Shown one piece after another: positions 14,701 through 29,700 of a stretch of DNA of 64,000 nucleotides. Positions within the stretch are counted from its first letter, which is position 1. Every line of letters begins with the position of its first letter. The position numbers and the translations under genes were made by a program. The notes under the pieces were generated by a model. That model saw only the letters and a list, made by a program, of their open reading frames with translations. It had not been told where the DNA came from and searched no databases. This DNA comes from Sipunculus nudus (taxonomy: Eukaryota; Annelida; Sipuncula; Golfingiida; Sipunculidae), in contig CM049313.1 in NCBI GenBank assembly GCA_026874595.1, forward strand, positions 39,648,659-39,712,658, read 5' to 3'.

Positions 14701-17700
14701 ATTTAAAATATTAGAATTGGGGGGGGGGGGGGGGAGGGGGAGTGCAGGGCAGAGGGGAAGCCTGCTGGTAGTGGCCAAGCTGACCCAAGGCAAGCTGCCT
14801 GGGGTGGGTTACATAATGCAAGTGAAGGCTGTACTACTAGGTGGGCTAGATGTAAACAACACTTGACATGGTGTATGAAAACATGAATAAAATCTCTTCT
14901 TTCCAATCAATTTCTTTGAAATTTCAGATTTTAAAAGATTAAATCCTTATGTATATATGCTGTGAAAATTAAATCAACAGTGCCAAAGTTGGACAAAATT
15001 TAAGGTATTGACTTTTTATTTATGCTAATAATTGAAAAATTTGCAAAATTCAGATCTAATTTTGGGTTAACAATTGAATCTTGATTAAATAAAGTTATAT
15101 TCCTGAAAAAAAGTCTCTAGGTTCAGCAATTCTCATGTTAGGTGAGTAAATATATTTCCTGATTTAAAAAAAAATTGCATTTTGTTTTGGCCCATAACTT
15201 CAAAATAATACCCAATACTGACCTAATTTTTGGTATGTTCATAGAAAATGTATGAAAGAATGTGAATACTAAATACGATCAAAAACAGATCAGTGGTTTT
15301 GATATTAGGCAGCCTTAGAAGTGTAACAATGGCTTTTTTTATGGAAAACAGAGTTTTTTTTTCCTTAATATCTTGAAGGAACGAAGTCCTAATGACCCAA
15401 TTTTCGGTATGATAGGAGATTTTGGGGACATCTAAAATTATGCCACCGGCCTGGGGAGCATAGAGATGTGCACTGAATGACCTACAGTCATCAAAATGGA
15501 CTGCTTGACAATGTAAGGGAATACAACAAGAGCCTCCAAAAAAATTCAATAACTAGCCTAATTTTGCAGCTTTTATTTTCAAATTTCAGATTTTAACAGA
15601 TTAAATCTTTATGTATTCATGCTGTGAAAATTAAATCCACAGTACTTACAGGAAAAAAACGTGCCGTGTCCAAAGTTGGGCAAAATTTAAGGTACCAATT
15701 TTATATTTTTGCCAATATTTAAAAAAATTAACAGATTTTGATCTAATTTTTGGTATACAATTAAATTTTGATTAATTAAAGTTGTATTACTGGAAAAAAG
15801 TCCCTACCTTTAACACTTTTGGTCTTAAGTGACCAAATATCTTCCTGATTTTTTTACAAAGTCCATTTTGTTTGGGCCCATAACTTTTTTAATTTATATA
15901 ATACTGACTTAATATCTGGCATGTTCATAGGAACTATATAGAGGAATATTTATGGTAAATATGAAGAAAACCAGATGAGTGGTTTTGATATTAGGTAGTC
16001 CTGAAGTGTGAAAATAGATTTTTAATAAAAAATTAAGGTTTTTCCTTAATATCTCGAAGGAACGAAGTCCTATTGACCCAATTTTTGGCATGGTAGGAGA
16101 TTTTGGGGACATCTAACTGTATGCCAAATTTCAGATTCGTAGGTCCAACGATGTCGAAACGTGTCAGTCTTACGGACGGACATCCAGACGGACGGACGGC
16201 ACGACAGACGGATGGACGACGGACAATGGACCACGACTATAGCTCAGATGACTTATAGTCAGCTGAGCTAAAAATGATTCAGATAAAAACTTCTTAATGG
16301 AAAAAGTGGATATGCTTAAAAAAAATAGGATTATATATAAACTTAAATGCATTATTCCCTTGAAAGTGAAATAAAGGTATTAGTCCATTCTGTCCACTTG
16401 CCTGTCCATCTGTATATGTTCATATGCATCACAGTATCTCAAAACTTTTACTGTTTTTCTTCATGACAGTCTTGTCAGAGTATTAGTTTGCAATCATATA
16501 TTTAGAACTTTACTATAACCAAGTAGGAGGGCCCCTTCCTCTTAGCTTTTCATATTCTTATATAAATGAAAAACATTACAATAGAATATTTCTACATCCA
16601 CCTTCGTGCTGCCCTCACTTTTCCCTTCTCCAAACCCCATCCAAAAGTCAGCCTCAGTAAGCAAGAACAAGATGAATCAGATATATTCATACTTTAACAT
16701 TTTGTATAACTATTCGTCCATAGGTACCTATGTACATGCCAGAAATTATGTCAATATTGTGTAATATGTAGACATAGTGGGCATCACAATAATGTACCTT
16801 GTCAAGACTAAAGAGATATTGTGTCATTCAGTCACAAATTCATAAATCACTTCATCAGCATAGTTAATCATAACATCATATCTGTCAAATCGAAAGCTTG
16901 CAGACTACCATACACTTTAGATCCTTCAACAAATAGCCTTATCATCATTCTACTACTGCTTATTACTGCTGTCATTGCATTCATATTTGCCCAAATATAT
17001 CACAATTTTCAACCCCTCCTAAATATAAAAAATAAACCACTATATTTGACTCTATTAATCCATCAGTCAGGTATTTCATTTATCATTTACTCACATATTA
17101 CATTACATTCCTTTATAATAGCCCAACATGTCCATGATATTCATAAGCTTTATCGACTCGATATAGTATCAAAGTGGAGAAACATTTATAGTCCAATCAC
17201 GATCAGCTGAGCGCCGTGACCCATGGGTCCCTTGTTTAAATATAGGCACAGGTGCCAAATACTGTTATTTCCCTCTCATTTGCATAAAGATGCCCTGTCT
17301 TGCACCCCTTGGCCTAGAAAGAGAGCCAATCAGAGACTCGCCGGTGCACTCATTTTCATTCATTTGATTTTATGGCAGGAAATTGCCCATGAGCAACCGT
17401 TTTAGTGCTTACAAATGGGATATCATAAACATGATTGGCCATGATCTTTTGATTGTTGAGAGGATATGTACGCCCATGTTCTTTTTTCCAAACTATCCTT
17501 TTAACCAAACCCTTTTAAATGCAGGGGTAATGTACAGGATGTTTAACCATCATGCCTTGTGTAAAACATTATTTTTGCATGCATGCCAAACGTAAAGTAG
17601 ATTTATTTAAAAATGCTCGCATTTTGGCATTTATGTCTGACTGTTTGATTAACTTTTGAATGAAAAAATAATTGGAATTCTGGTTCAAATAATTGGAATT

Positions 17701-20700
17701 CAGCTATTTTACAACAGCTACCGTTGTATTGAACTTGTAAAGAGCCCACTTTGTCCAGACCAGTGCTGTCAACACATATACTCTCGTGCTGATGTAACCT
17801 TATTTTATAAATAAATGTATTAAATGAAGCATATGGTTAATTAATTATCCATTCCTTGATTGGATTAAAATGAAAGAATACAAAAATTGGGTTGTTTCAC
17901 AAATAATGTACTAAATCAATGAAAAATGCTACATAAGGACTGTTTGGGAATTCTCTGAAGGTGATTAAAAAGTGGGGGGGGGGGGGGCAATTGATGTGTT
18001 TCCCCCATGGGTAAAAAGTGAGGGCATGTCTCCCCCCCCCCCCCCATCCCCAACCTTTTCACACCCATGGATGTTGGTCAACATGAGTGAGGAATATGTG
18101 AGAGATTTGCCTTGATATGACAGCTGCATAATCACAACATGTAAAGAAATCATGAGGGACACCTTTACTCATCAGCCAATCATCACTACTGCTATCATAA
18201 CATAAGGTACCGGCACTGTCTATAACCGATCATCATAGCAATCAATAAAAATATTCAGATCTCTGATAGATCATGTCTAAAAATAAACTTTACTCAAAGG
18301 AAAAAGGTAAAAATAGTCTGTACATTTCCTTACATAAAGTTAAAGTTAATAGTTGATTTAGACTTTATCAATTGCTTTATCTAAAGCCAAAAAGGTTATC
18401 ATTGTATTGAAGTGTATAACTTTATTTATTTAGGTTGATCACGCTCATTTGCTTCTTGGATACAAAAATATTGCAGCAAAATAGGCACCAGGATAAATAA
18501 CTGAGCACCATGAGGTTAGCACTATGTGATTTAAAGTAATGATATATAGGACAGATTGCTTGGTAGTTTAGTATTACTTACCAAAGTTTGTTTTATCAAA
18601 CCTGCCATTTTTTATACCCAAGTAACTGAAAATTATCTCAGTTATAGAAACGTTTAGGTCATACCCTTTCTTGTCTAGCTGTCCTTCTATTATCAATGTA
18701 CACTCAATAACTATTAGGGCCATGTGCTTCTAGACCTATTGCCGTATAAACATCACTGTCTCATCAATGAAAATTAGGTTACTTTAACCTTATCAGGGCC
18801 TTCAGGGGGTAAGAGTCTGTAATGCAAGAAATCTCTTTGGGACACTCAATTGATCACACAGATTTCTTGCTTTAGGACAGAGAGGGTCAATGCATTTTGC
18901 TCTCTCTCATTATTAAATGCCAACTTCCTCAAACAGACCAGTCAGGTGTGTAAACACTGCACTGACAGCTGAACCTTGTGTTTCACTTTAACCAAATAAT
19001 TATATTATGGCACAATATATGATCATATTAAAATATAATAATAATGTAAAATGCCAAAAAAAAAAAATTCAGTTTTACAAAAAACTTCAAATTTTGCGGC
19101 ACTCTAGAAGTCCGTGTTTCTTCCCAAAGTTTTGCCCTCAGCACCCCGGACTCTACAACTTTTCTTCATATTGAAAGCTCTGCTTATATGGATATATATT
19201 CAACACTTAAGAACACATTCCCCTGCTTCAGTCAGGAAATAAGACTGTTGATATCACAAAGCTAAAGACTTCTAATTCTGGGTACATTCACATGTAGCTG
19301 GTGCAAAAAATAGGTTGTTTTTCACCCACAGTTTTAATTGATTTATTGTCAGAAACAGGGTATAACACACAGATGATATGTCAGCTATAGAGAAAATTGC
19401 ATAAGACAATATATCATCTTATAAAAATTTTATGACTTTATGTAAATCATAGATTAAGTATAATATTTAAATAAAGTTTCTCCTATCCATTTCTTAAAAA
19501 TATGTAACACATGTTGATGGAAAACTTTATTTGATCCAGATGTGCATTATCTAGACACTCTGGTTTCACTTTGTAGAACTCTCCTTGTTCATATTTTGTC
19601 GTATATTTAAGTAACATGTACATATCTTGAACAAGAACAAGAAATTGCATTTGATGTAAGGACTAAGGAGTTACAGCTCTGTGTAAACATATGTTAAGTA
19701 TTTTTCCTCAATAAATCATTCAAGTTACAGAATTTCTAAAGGGCACTCTACATAGCAGGTTTTGATCTAAAATCTGTCATGAAGGGGGTAAGAAGAGTAA
19801 TTCTGTGATAACAGGTCAGTGGGTATAACGCCCTGTAAGTATGTAATGGGAGTCTGGGGGCAGGTGTTACACCCTGGGTCAATACCGGACAGGTCAAGGT
19901 GGACATAGAGGGGGCTTCAGGTCACTCTACACGTGATGAAGGTACTCGCGTCAAGTAGAACTCGGTGTGATAGATTTGACAGTAATGGTACTTAACATTG
20001 ATGGTTGTAGCATGTGGCATGGATACATTGTAACTGTACTAGGTTATGATGCTGTACACTAGGCATTCCCTTCCTAGGCAACCTGTAATAGTCCAGCTGA
20101 GTGTTTAGCTCAGTAATGACTTAATTGGACTTGAGATAATAAACATGATAGCCAGCCTGTGACTTCACATACATGTATTCTAATCATATATCATAATAAG
20201 AAAAAATACACCTGTCAAGACACTTCACTGTTTGAGGCACAAGTTTGAAAATAACTTATTTACCATATTGAAAAAGAAGTCATTGAATTTACTCAGGGTC
20301 ATGGGCTGTTTCTGAGGTTTACAATAAAGTTAACTGAACAGTCTTGGAAAATTTACATTTTATTCTTGTAAGCTGTTATGATCAAATATTAATGGAGAGA
20401 GCTAGCCTTTCAGCAGTTTTTGAGAGAATTTATTTTTGCTGTGTTTTCCACAGAATTGACCCAGTCAAATCAGTTGATGTACCTGGTCAGTTATATGATG
20501 GTATATACATAATAAACATGATTGCTTTCATAATATATGCTATTTAGAAGGTAACTGTACAGCTGAAGTAGTTAATTACTATGTTTTATATGATGTGTGA
20601 ACAGTGTGTAAACTTTGTATAGATATGCACACCTTGACCCATTCCTGTTGTAATTTGCATGAGGAATTTTACTTCAAAGGTATAGGTCTATAACAAATTA

Positions 20701-23700
20701 TTACACACCATATACTGATTTGATGTATACAGATTTTTGCACTGCTGAAAAAGTTGAAGACAGTGCTATCATATTGTATGATGTCAAGTTTTAAATCCAG
20801 AAGTTGACATGTAAAGCTTTGCATATACCGTAATTAGAAAGAAGCAGCAATATCTTGATGTGTTATAGATTTCTTGATCATTCCCATTGCTATACATGTA
20901 TAAAGAACATGAATATACATGTGTAGAAAACCTGAATTACAGAATACCTAATAATGTTTTATTATGCCCCCGCCAAAAAGTGGCCAGGGCATATAGTTTT
21001 ACCCATGTCCGTCCTTCCGTCATTCCGAAATCAAACATTTGTACGGACTTTTTTTTGCAATGCCTGCAGATATTGGCCTGATTTTTGGTGTGTGGGCAGA
21101 TAATGACCAGTTACAGATCGAGTTCGCGTTTCTTCCCGCTTGACCTACTTTTAACCGTTTTACGGCTCCTAAACTTAGAAAATTTCATGAAAAATAGAAA
21201 TTTTCATGACAAATACACATGTACGGAATTTTTTTCGCAATGCCTGCAGATATTGGCCTGATTTTTGGTGTGTATGCAGATATTGACCAGTTACGGATCG
21301 AGTTCGCGTTTCGTCCCGGTTGACTTACTTTTGACCGTTTTACGGCTCCTTAACTTAGAAAATTTCATGAAAAATAAAAATTTTCATGACAAATACACAT
21401 GTACGTACTTTTTTTCGCAATGCCTGCAGATATTGGCCTGATTTTTGGTGTGTATGCAGATATTGACCAGTTACGGATCGAGTTCGCGTTTCCTCCCGGT
21501 TGACCTTTTTTGACCGTTTTACGGCTCCTTAACTTAGAAAATTTCATGAAAAATATAAATTTTCATGAAAAATACACATGTACAGACTTTTTTTCGCAGT
21601 GCCTGCAGATATTAGCCTGATTTTTGGTGTGTGGGCAGATAATGAACAGTTACAGATCGAGTATGCGTTTTGTCCAAGTTGACCTACTTTTGAATGTTTT
21701 ACGGCTCCTAAACAGAAAATTTCATGAAAAATATAAATTTTCATGACAAATACACATGTACAGACTTTTTTTTGCAATGCCTGCAGATACCGCCCTGATT
21801 TTTTAAGTGTGGGCAGATAATGACCAGTTACAGATTGAGTTCGTGTTTCGTCCTGGTTGACCTACTTTTGAATGTTTTACTGCTCCTAAACATAGAAAAT
21901 TTCATGAAAAATATAAATTTTCATGACAAATGTACATTTACAGCCGTTTTTAGCCCTCAGCTCATAGGCTGATGGGCAATAATATTGTCGTCTCCCAAGC
22001 TGTCCGTCTATCCGTCCGTCCATCTGTCTGTCTGGTGTCCGTCTGTCCGTCCATCCGTTCCACATCTGTTAACTTTTACCTTGTGAGCGGGATATCTCTA
22101 AAAGGATTCACCATTGGAATTTTATTTCATTAGTGAAGATGTATATCGATAAAATCTTGGTCAAGTTCGAAGATGGGTGACCTTGACCCATTTTTAGCTC
22201 AGCTGACTATAAGTCATCTGAGCTATAGTCGTGGTCCATTGTCCGTCGTCTGTCCGTCTGTCCCTCCGTCCGTCCGTTCATCCGTCCGTAGATGTGGCAC
22301 GTTCTGAAACTGCAAGACCTAGGAACCAAAAATTCGGCATAGTGTTAGATGTCCCCAAGATCTCCTACCAAGCCAAAATCTGGGTCTTTGCGACTTTGTT
22401 CCTTTGAGAAATTAAGGAAAAACCTCAATTTTTATTAAAAACCTATTTTCACACTTCAGGGCTGCCTAATATCAAAACCACACATCTTTTTTTTCCTCAT
22501 GTTTACCATAAATATTCCTCTATATAGTTCCTATGTACATGCCTGAAATTATGTCTGTATTATATAATTTAAGAAAGTTATGGGCCAGAACATAATGCAT
22601 TTTGTGAAAAATCAGGAAAGATATTTAATCACTTAACACAAAACTTGTTAAAGCTATGGACTTTTTTTTCAAGTAATATAACTTTAATTAATCAAAATTA
22701 AATTGTATACCCAAAATTAGATCAAAATCTTTTAAATTTTTAAAAATATTAACAAAAATAGAAAATTGGTACCTTAAATTTTGCCTAACTTTGACCACGG
22801 CACGTTTTTTCCTGTAAGTACTGTGGATTTAATTTTCTCAGCATGTTTTTGTTAGCATTTTGTCTGTTAACACCAACAATTTGAAACCAGTTGATCAAAA
22901 ACTGTAGATTTTATTCAAGTTTTCAAGCACCATGTAACATATTGTTTACATCAGGCTAGTGTTATGCAGTTTGCAAGAGCAGCTCCCCAGCTTAAGCTCT
23001 CAGTTCATAAAATTTTGCATACAATTAGATGTCTCCAAAATCCCCTATCATGCCAAGAATTTGGTCACTAGGGCTTAATACCTTTGAGATATTAATGAAA
23101 AACTTCATTTTTCAATTAAAAACCCATTATTACACTTAAATACTGCCTAATATCAAAACCACTGATCTGACTTAAATCATATATAATATACATGTTTTTC
23201 TATACATTCTCTGTGAACATGCCAGAAATGATGTCAGTATTGCGTAATTGTATCCGCCAAAACAGAGTTTTGCGGATACTATGTTTTCAGCTGCACGCCG
23301 CCGCCGCCGCCGCTGCTGCCGCGTAGGTGTCCGGAGAACTCCTCCGTAACCGCTGGGCGGAATTTTACGAAACTGGGGATTATGTTCGGGTCACATGTGA
23401 ACTGCTGCGCCCCGATTTTGTTTTGACCTCTGACCTTTCCTCTGCGCTCTGGGTCCGTTTGTGCGTCTGTTTCCACACATAAATCCACATATCTCAGGAA
23501 CCGTTTGACAGATCAGGAAAATTTTTTTGCACAAATGTAGCCCTTGGAGAGCTTTATAACATACACAAAAAATGGTGGCGCCACCTGCAACCATGTTTGC
23601 ACAGTGTCCATCTGTTTGTCTGCCTTGGGTTAAAATCACTCATATCTCTGCAGTGATTTGACTAATTCACCTGAAATTTAGCATGCATATACATCCTGGA

Positions 23701-26700
23701 TAGCTTTTCTGTTTTTATGACAGGTGGCGCCACCTCATTCACGTTTACGCTGCAGACATCCAAGCTTATATCTCAGGAACCGTTTGACCGATTCGGCCAA
23801 AATTTTGCATGTGTATAGATCTCCCATAGCTCTTTATCATACGCAAAACTGGTGGCGCCACCTGCAGCCATTTTTGCACAGCTCCCGTCTGTTTGTCTGC
23901 CATGGGATAAAATCACTCGTATCTCGGCAGTGGTTTGACATATCTGCCTAAAATTTTGCAGGTTTATATTTCCCCGACAGCTCTCTTGATTTTATGACAG
24001 GTGGCGCCACCTGCATTCTAGTTTATGCAGCAGACATCCAAGCTCATATCTTGGGAACCGTTTGGCCAAAGTTTTGCATGTGTATAGTTCTCACATAGCT
24101 CTTTATCATACGCAAAACTGGTGGCCCCACCTTCAACCATTTTTGCACAGCGTCCATCTGTTTGTCTGCCACGGGCTAAAATCACTCATAAACATATAGT
24201 GGTTTGACTTATCTGCCTCAAATTTTGCATATGTATACAACTTGGACGGCTTTCTGGATTTTGTGGTAGGTGGCGCAACCTACATACACCATTTGGCTGC
24301 AGACATCCATGCTAATATGCAACACTTCACTCTATTTCCCCTTGCCACTCAATCCATGGCTCACTTCACACGTTCCACTCTGATTAAGGCGGATACACGT
24401 AGTCGCTTGTCGACTACCCATATTCTAGTTGTTTTAAGTTATGGGCCCAAACATAATGCACTTTGTGAAAAATCAAGAAATATATTTACTCCCTTAACAA
24501 GTGGCTTGCTGAAGCTAGAGATTTTTTGTCAGGGATGTAACATTATTCAATCAAGATTTAATTGAAATTAGTTCTGAATTTTTAAAATTTTATAAGTTAT
24601 TAGTATAAATATAAAATTAGTACCTTAAATTTTGCCCAACTTTGACCATTTCACTTTTGTTTCATGTGAGCTCTGTTTATATAATTTTCATATCATGCAC
24701 ACATAAGGATTTCAGCTTTTTAATTTAGAAAGCTGAAAGAAATTGGCCAAAAATTGTAGCTTTTATTAATGTTTTTATGAGACCATGTCAGACCTTGGCT
24801 CTCTCCAGCCACTCTTGAGTCACATGTATGTTGACCTTGTTGAACTTTCAGCAAATTATGCACGCTTGAGGCGAGGCATATACTTGGGCAGCCTGGCAGC
24901 TTATGGCCAGCCATAGTTGATCCAGGTGTCCAACCCAACTCATCTAGTAGTTTTAACCAACAACATAACAATAAACAATGAATTAATCAATTTTTATTGG
25001 TTTTTAATAACAAATTAAAGAAAAATAGAAAAGGAATTTGTTAGTTTATAATAATAGGGAATTAACTTGCAGTTACTGATGATTTAAGAATCTTGTATCG
25101 ATGGATAGAATGTCACGTATTCCAAATAACACCATGCAGTCACCTATGGCATTTTTCAGTTTTAATTTTGATAATAAAAAAGTAAATCATATTATTCATT
25201 ACTAATCATTAGGGATCATATGAAGGAAATTAATGATAGACAAAGATGCAGTTGATAATATTAATCTAGATTCCTACTGTGTCTAGTGTGTACATTGATG
25301 TGAAATTAGTCCAAAATGAATATATCACATTTATTTTTTTTAATATAAATAAAAGCCATAAAACCAGGTACTTATGATCATTATTTAAATGTGTGAATTT
25401 TGAACATTCTGGATTCTCAACACCATTGTTCGGTGAAAACTGAATAAATACCAGACATGGTGGGAATACTTTGCAATTATATTTAAATACGAATTAATAT
25501 GTACTCCATTATAAAATTTCTTGCATAAAGAATGGGAATTCAGGTAAAAATGAAAGTATATGAATACCAGTGCAAATACTTTCCAAATGTATTCATGAAT
25601 GCATTGATGAATATATTCTTTAATATTATTTTAATAATTATTTCAGTTATATTTCATTTTAAAAATCATACGATTCTCCTATTTTCTTAATAAAAATTAT
25701 ATCTGGGACAATATTTGTAATTTTTTTAATAAATAGTTAAACTCTTATATTATATGTTCTGCTTATAAGTTATATGGCCAAGTCAAAATCTGTGTGACAA
25801 TAGTACTCCATTTGTTAATAAAATAAATGAAATCAATTCTCTTCTCTGTCTCCAAAGGTACTATAAAAATCATACATAAGCTAAACAACAGCAACTCATA
25901 ATATAGCTTATACTTATAACCACACAAAACTAGCATGTGCCTCATTTCTAAATCATATTTTTTTATCATATATAATAGCTGAGCGCCGTGACCCATAGGT
26001 CCCTTGTTCTACATTTTAGAGCTGATTATAGAAAAACACTCAGAAGCTTATATCTCAGGAACCATTGTGTGGATTTTCACAAAACTTACTATGATCATTT
26101 GGACTGATGGTCTGTACATGCTGCCCTATTCTGTGGCGTCACCTGCAATTTCTGATTTTTTAATGAAATTTTATCAGATTTTTCAATGTTGGCCTTTTGC
26201 GCAGGATATCTCCAAAGGTATTCAACTAAGGAACTTCATTACTTCAGTGCTTTTGCATCATATTTACAAAATCTTGGTCAAGTTCAAAGATGGGTGGTCT
26301 TGACCTACTTTTCAAGGTCACAGAGCTTAGTATAGAAAAAAACTTAGGGGGATATTTCTCAGGAAGCATTTTGTGGATTGTTATAAAACATGGTACATAC
26401 CTCTCCAATTTGAATTTATAACTGATTATCAGCTTTTGCTAATATTCTAGTTATGCAATGCAGTGCTTACAGATACTGGCCCAATGTTTGGTCTGTGGGC
26501 GCATAATGACCACTTACAGATCGAGTTCGCGTTTCTTCCCAGTTAACCTATTTTTGACCATATGACAGATCCTGAACATAGAAAATTTCATGAAAGACAG
26601 ACATTTTTAGCGAACCTGTGAGCTTATGCGATGGTGCAGCGTCGTCCATCGTGCGTCGTACGTCGTGCGTCGTCTGTACGTTAACCATAGCTATCTCAAA

Positions 26701-29700
26701 AACGACAGGAACTAGCATCACCAATTTTTTCGCAAATAAACAGTCATCCAAAAAACTATATCGGATTTTGTTTATTTTTTTTCTAACTGCATTTTCTTAG
26801 ATTTTATAGGGAAAAAGCTAAAAAAGCTTTAAAAATCTTCTTCTCCGAAACTGTCCAGCCAAATTGTCCAATATTTCACAAAATGATCCCTGTTCGAATG
26901 GTTCTATTTTGGAGATTTTTGGCTGAGTTACAGGAGGTTGAACTTTGTTAACTGTGCAAAAAAGCATATTAAACTTTAAATCTCAGAAACGGCCAGAGCT
27001 ATCATCACCAAATTTTATGCCAATATTGGTCACATAGGTCATATCTGAAATTGAGGTATTGGTGGCGCCACCTGCATCGGCCTTTTTTGTACGGGGTCAT
27101 CAGTTACTGTATCACACTGAGGGCTACAAAAAACTTCTCCTCTGAAAACATATGGCCAAAATGTTTAATATCGCACAGAAATGATCCTAGGGTAGTGCTT
27201 TCTGAAGTTTGTTTAAATGGTCTCTTTTCAGTGACTTTTGGCTAAGTTATGGGAAGCTGAATTTAGTCATATGCCATAACAGCCCATTTTAGCTCAGTGG
27301 CTACAAAGATCTTCTTCTCAAAAACCACTGGGCCAAATTCTTAAATCTCACACATTAATTATCCTCAGATGTTGATAATTCAAGTTTGTTCAAATGGTTT
27401 TGGTTCAGTGCTTTTTGGCTGAGTTACGGGAAGCTGAACTTAGCCAGTTTGCTGTATCTTCCTATATGAGTTATAAACTTGCAAAACATTTTTTGACTGA
27501 TGCCACTAAAGCCAGTTTGTTAAATATTTTACAAGAATAATCCCTACAATAATTCTTATAATAATTGTCATTAATGGTTCCACATGAATGATTTTTGGCT
27601 GAATTATGTAGATTGAATTGAGTCATTTTACCATATATGTTAGCTGTGTGATGCTGTTACATCTAGCCTGGCACCAGTTTATCAGCATCTATTACATCAT
27701 GCCACTAGACATTTAGATTTCAGGTTATATTTGGTTAATATTGACAACAAAGTCAATATTTAAAAGCTTTTAAAAAATGTAGATTTTTTAATTAAGTTAT
27801 TCATTATACCAGGCAATGTTACACTCATGGATATTCAGCTCTCTGTGCCTATTTAAAGACAACTGTACGTGGATTATAAATTATTGGTATCCCTACTCAA
27901 CTTAATTCAAGAATTTGCCATCAGTGATATATATCTGTATTTTAATTTTGCATTCAGTATGCATCCGTAATAATTTTACATATATTCCTGATTTCTTTTT
28001 TTAGGGAAAAATAAATTTCAAAGTTATTTCAAGTAGGGACCACTTTTGTGTACTGATGGCGGCACTTGGTTTACCATTGGCAGATTGCCAGTGCCTTGAT
28101 GTTGGCCATTAGCCAAGATGATGTCAGCTCTATAAATAGTTTTGGCACAGTGCCAGGATTGGAAGAAGTGCAGCCAGGTATAGATCATGAGTTCACTCAG
28201 TGCAGTAGCTGCACCAAAGTTCAGCCTGAATCTATTTATAGCTTTGGCAACTGTGTCAGATTATGCAACAGGTCAAGAGTTCACTCAGAGAAGCCAGGTA
28301 CAGGTCAAAAGTTCACGCAGTGCAGTAGCTTGAGGCAGCAATTTGTCACAGGTCACTCGGAGGCAACTGCCTTACTTACCTAAGTCTTGTCAGCCCAGTG
28401 CATCAAACTCTGAGGAAGTTTGATGTATTGGACTGATACCTGTCTATGCGTCTTTGATGGTATTCTCATTTACAAGACAGGTGGTGCCACCTACATTGAC
28501 TTTTGCAGTGTATGCGCCTGCTTATTTTTACAGAGGAATTTGATACATCAGCCTATAATTGGGTATGTTTATACATATCGGGTAGCTTTATAGTGTACAA
28601 GACTGGTGGCGCCACCTAAAATAATTTTTGCACAGTGTATGTCCCTGCTTATTTCACAGGAGGGGTTTGACATATCAGTCTGACATTGAGCATATGTATA
28701 TATCTCTTTGTTGTATATAAGACTGGTGGTGCCAACTACAATCATTGTATCCGCCAAAACAGAGTTTTGCGGATACTATGTTTTTTAAGTCGGACGCCGA
28801 TGCTGCCGCCTTCACCGCATAGGTTTCCAGAGAACTCCTCCATAACCACTGGGCAGAATTTTTTAAAATTCAGAATTATGATCGGTCAAATGTGAACTGC
28901 TGCGCCCTCATTTTTGGTTGACCGCTGACCTTTCTTCCCTGCCTAGCGTCTATTTGTGCGTCTATTTCCACACATAAACCCACATATCTCGGGAACCATT
29001 TGACTGATAAGGCTAAAGATTTTGCACAAATGTAGCCCTTGGAAAGCTTTATAACATACACTAAAAATGGTGGCGCCACCTGCAACCATTTTTGCACAGC
29101 GTCCATCTGTTCATCTGCCTTGGAATAAAAACACTCATATCTCTGCATTGGTTGGACTTATCCACCTGAAATTTTGCATGTGTATACATCCTGGACAGCT
29201 TTCTTTATTTTATGACAGGTGGCGCCACCTACATTCACATTTAAGCAGCAGATATCCAAGCTCATATCTCGGGAACCGTTTGACCAGTTGGGCCAAAATT
29301 TTGCTTGTGTATAGATCTCCCATAGCTCTTTATCATAACCAAAACAGGTGGTGCCACCTGCAACCATTTTTGCACAGCGTCCATCTGTTCATCTGCCTTT
29401 GGATAAAATCACTGATATCTCGGCAATGGTTTGACTTATCCACCTGATATTTTGCAGGTTTATACATCCTTGACAGCTTTCTTGATTTTATAACAGGTGG
29501 CGCCACCTACATTCACATTTAAGCAGCAGATATCCAAGCTCATATCTCGGGAACCGTTTGACCAGTTGGGCCAAAATTTTGCTTGTGTATAGATCTCCCA
29601 TAGCTCTTTATCATAACCAAAACAGGTGGTGCCACCTGCAACCATTTTTGCACAGCGTCCATCTGTTCATCTGCCTTTGGATAAAATCACTGATATCTCG

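Larger units (their letters stand above)
12586..17236 (+). mobile_element. A0: family-A Helentron/HINE-like element with internal inverted duplication
   Basis: The 5' end is TTTTTAGCTCAGCTGA, part of a 31-bp near-palindrome with arms TAGCTCAG and CTGAGCTA, followed by a GTCCGTC/GTCTGTC microsatellite. The 3' end has TCAGCTGAGC (17203-17212), the inverted match of GCTCAGCTGA at the 5' end, then the perfect palindrome GACCCATGGGTC (17218-17229) and CCTTGTT. A subterminal inverted repeat, a terminal 3' hairpin and T-rich ends are what is described for Helentron/HINE elements. The 5' 1.56 kb also occurs inverted inside the element (separate entries). No Rep/helicase coding sequence is present. 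Confidence 0.65.
21947..26450 (+). mobile_element. E: Helitron-like element inserted in C and itself split by A1
   Basis: The 5' end is TTTTTAGCCCTCAGC, with the foldback GCCCTCAGC / GCTGATGGGC (21953-21977), then CTGTCCGTCTATCCGTCC. The 3' end is the hairpin CTGAT-T-ATCAG near 26421-26431, then CTAG (26447-26450) followed by T. A1 interrupts a repeat that reads on at 26009: the sequence before (AAGATGGGTGACCTTGACCC) and after matches the intact unit at about 26285-26345. No coding capacity is visible. Confidence 0.55.

Noticed and set aside
16821-17210. 129-residue hydrophobic open frame resembling a membrane protein
   Set aside because: It lies in the tail of element A0, has no recognisable family motif, and its hydrophobicity follows from T/C-rich composition. 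There is no splice or start context to support it.
21041-21946. CRISPR-like regular repeats
   Set aside because: Units are contiguous 180-bp repeats without short repeat plus unique spacer structure, in animal-type DNA with spliced genes.
23391-23640. Minus-strand open frames over family-B cores (also 29158-29645 and the B3 region)
   Set aside because: The same frames recur in every B unit because the units are similar and slightly GC-rich. They lack start context and change with unit variants, so they are not independent genes.
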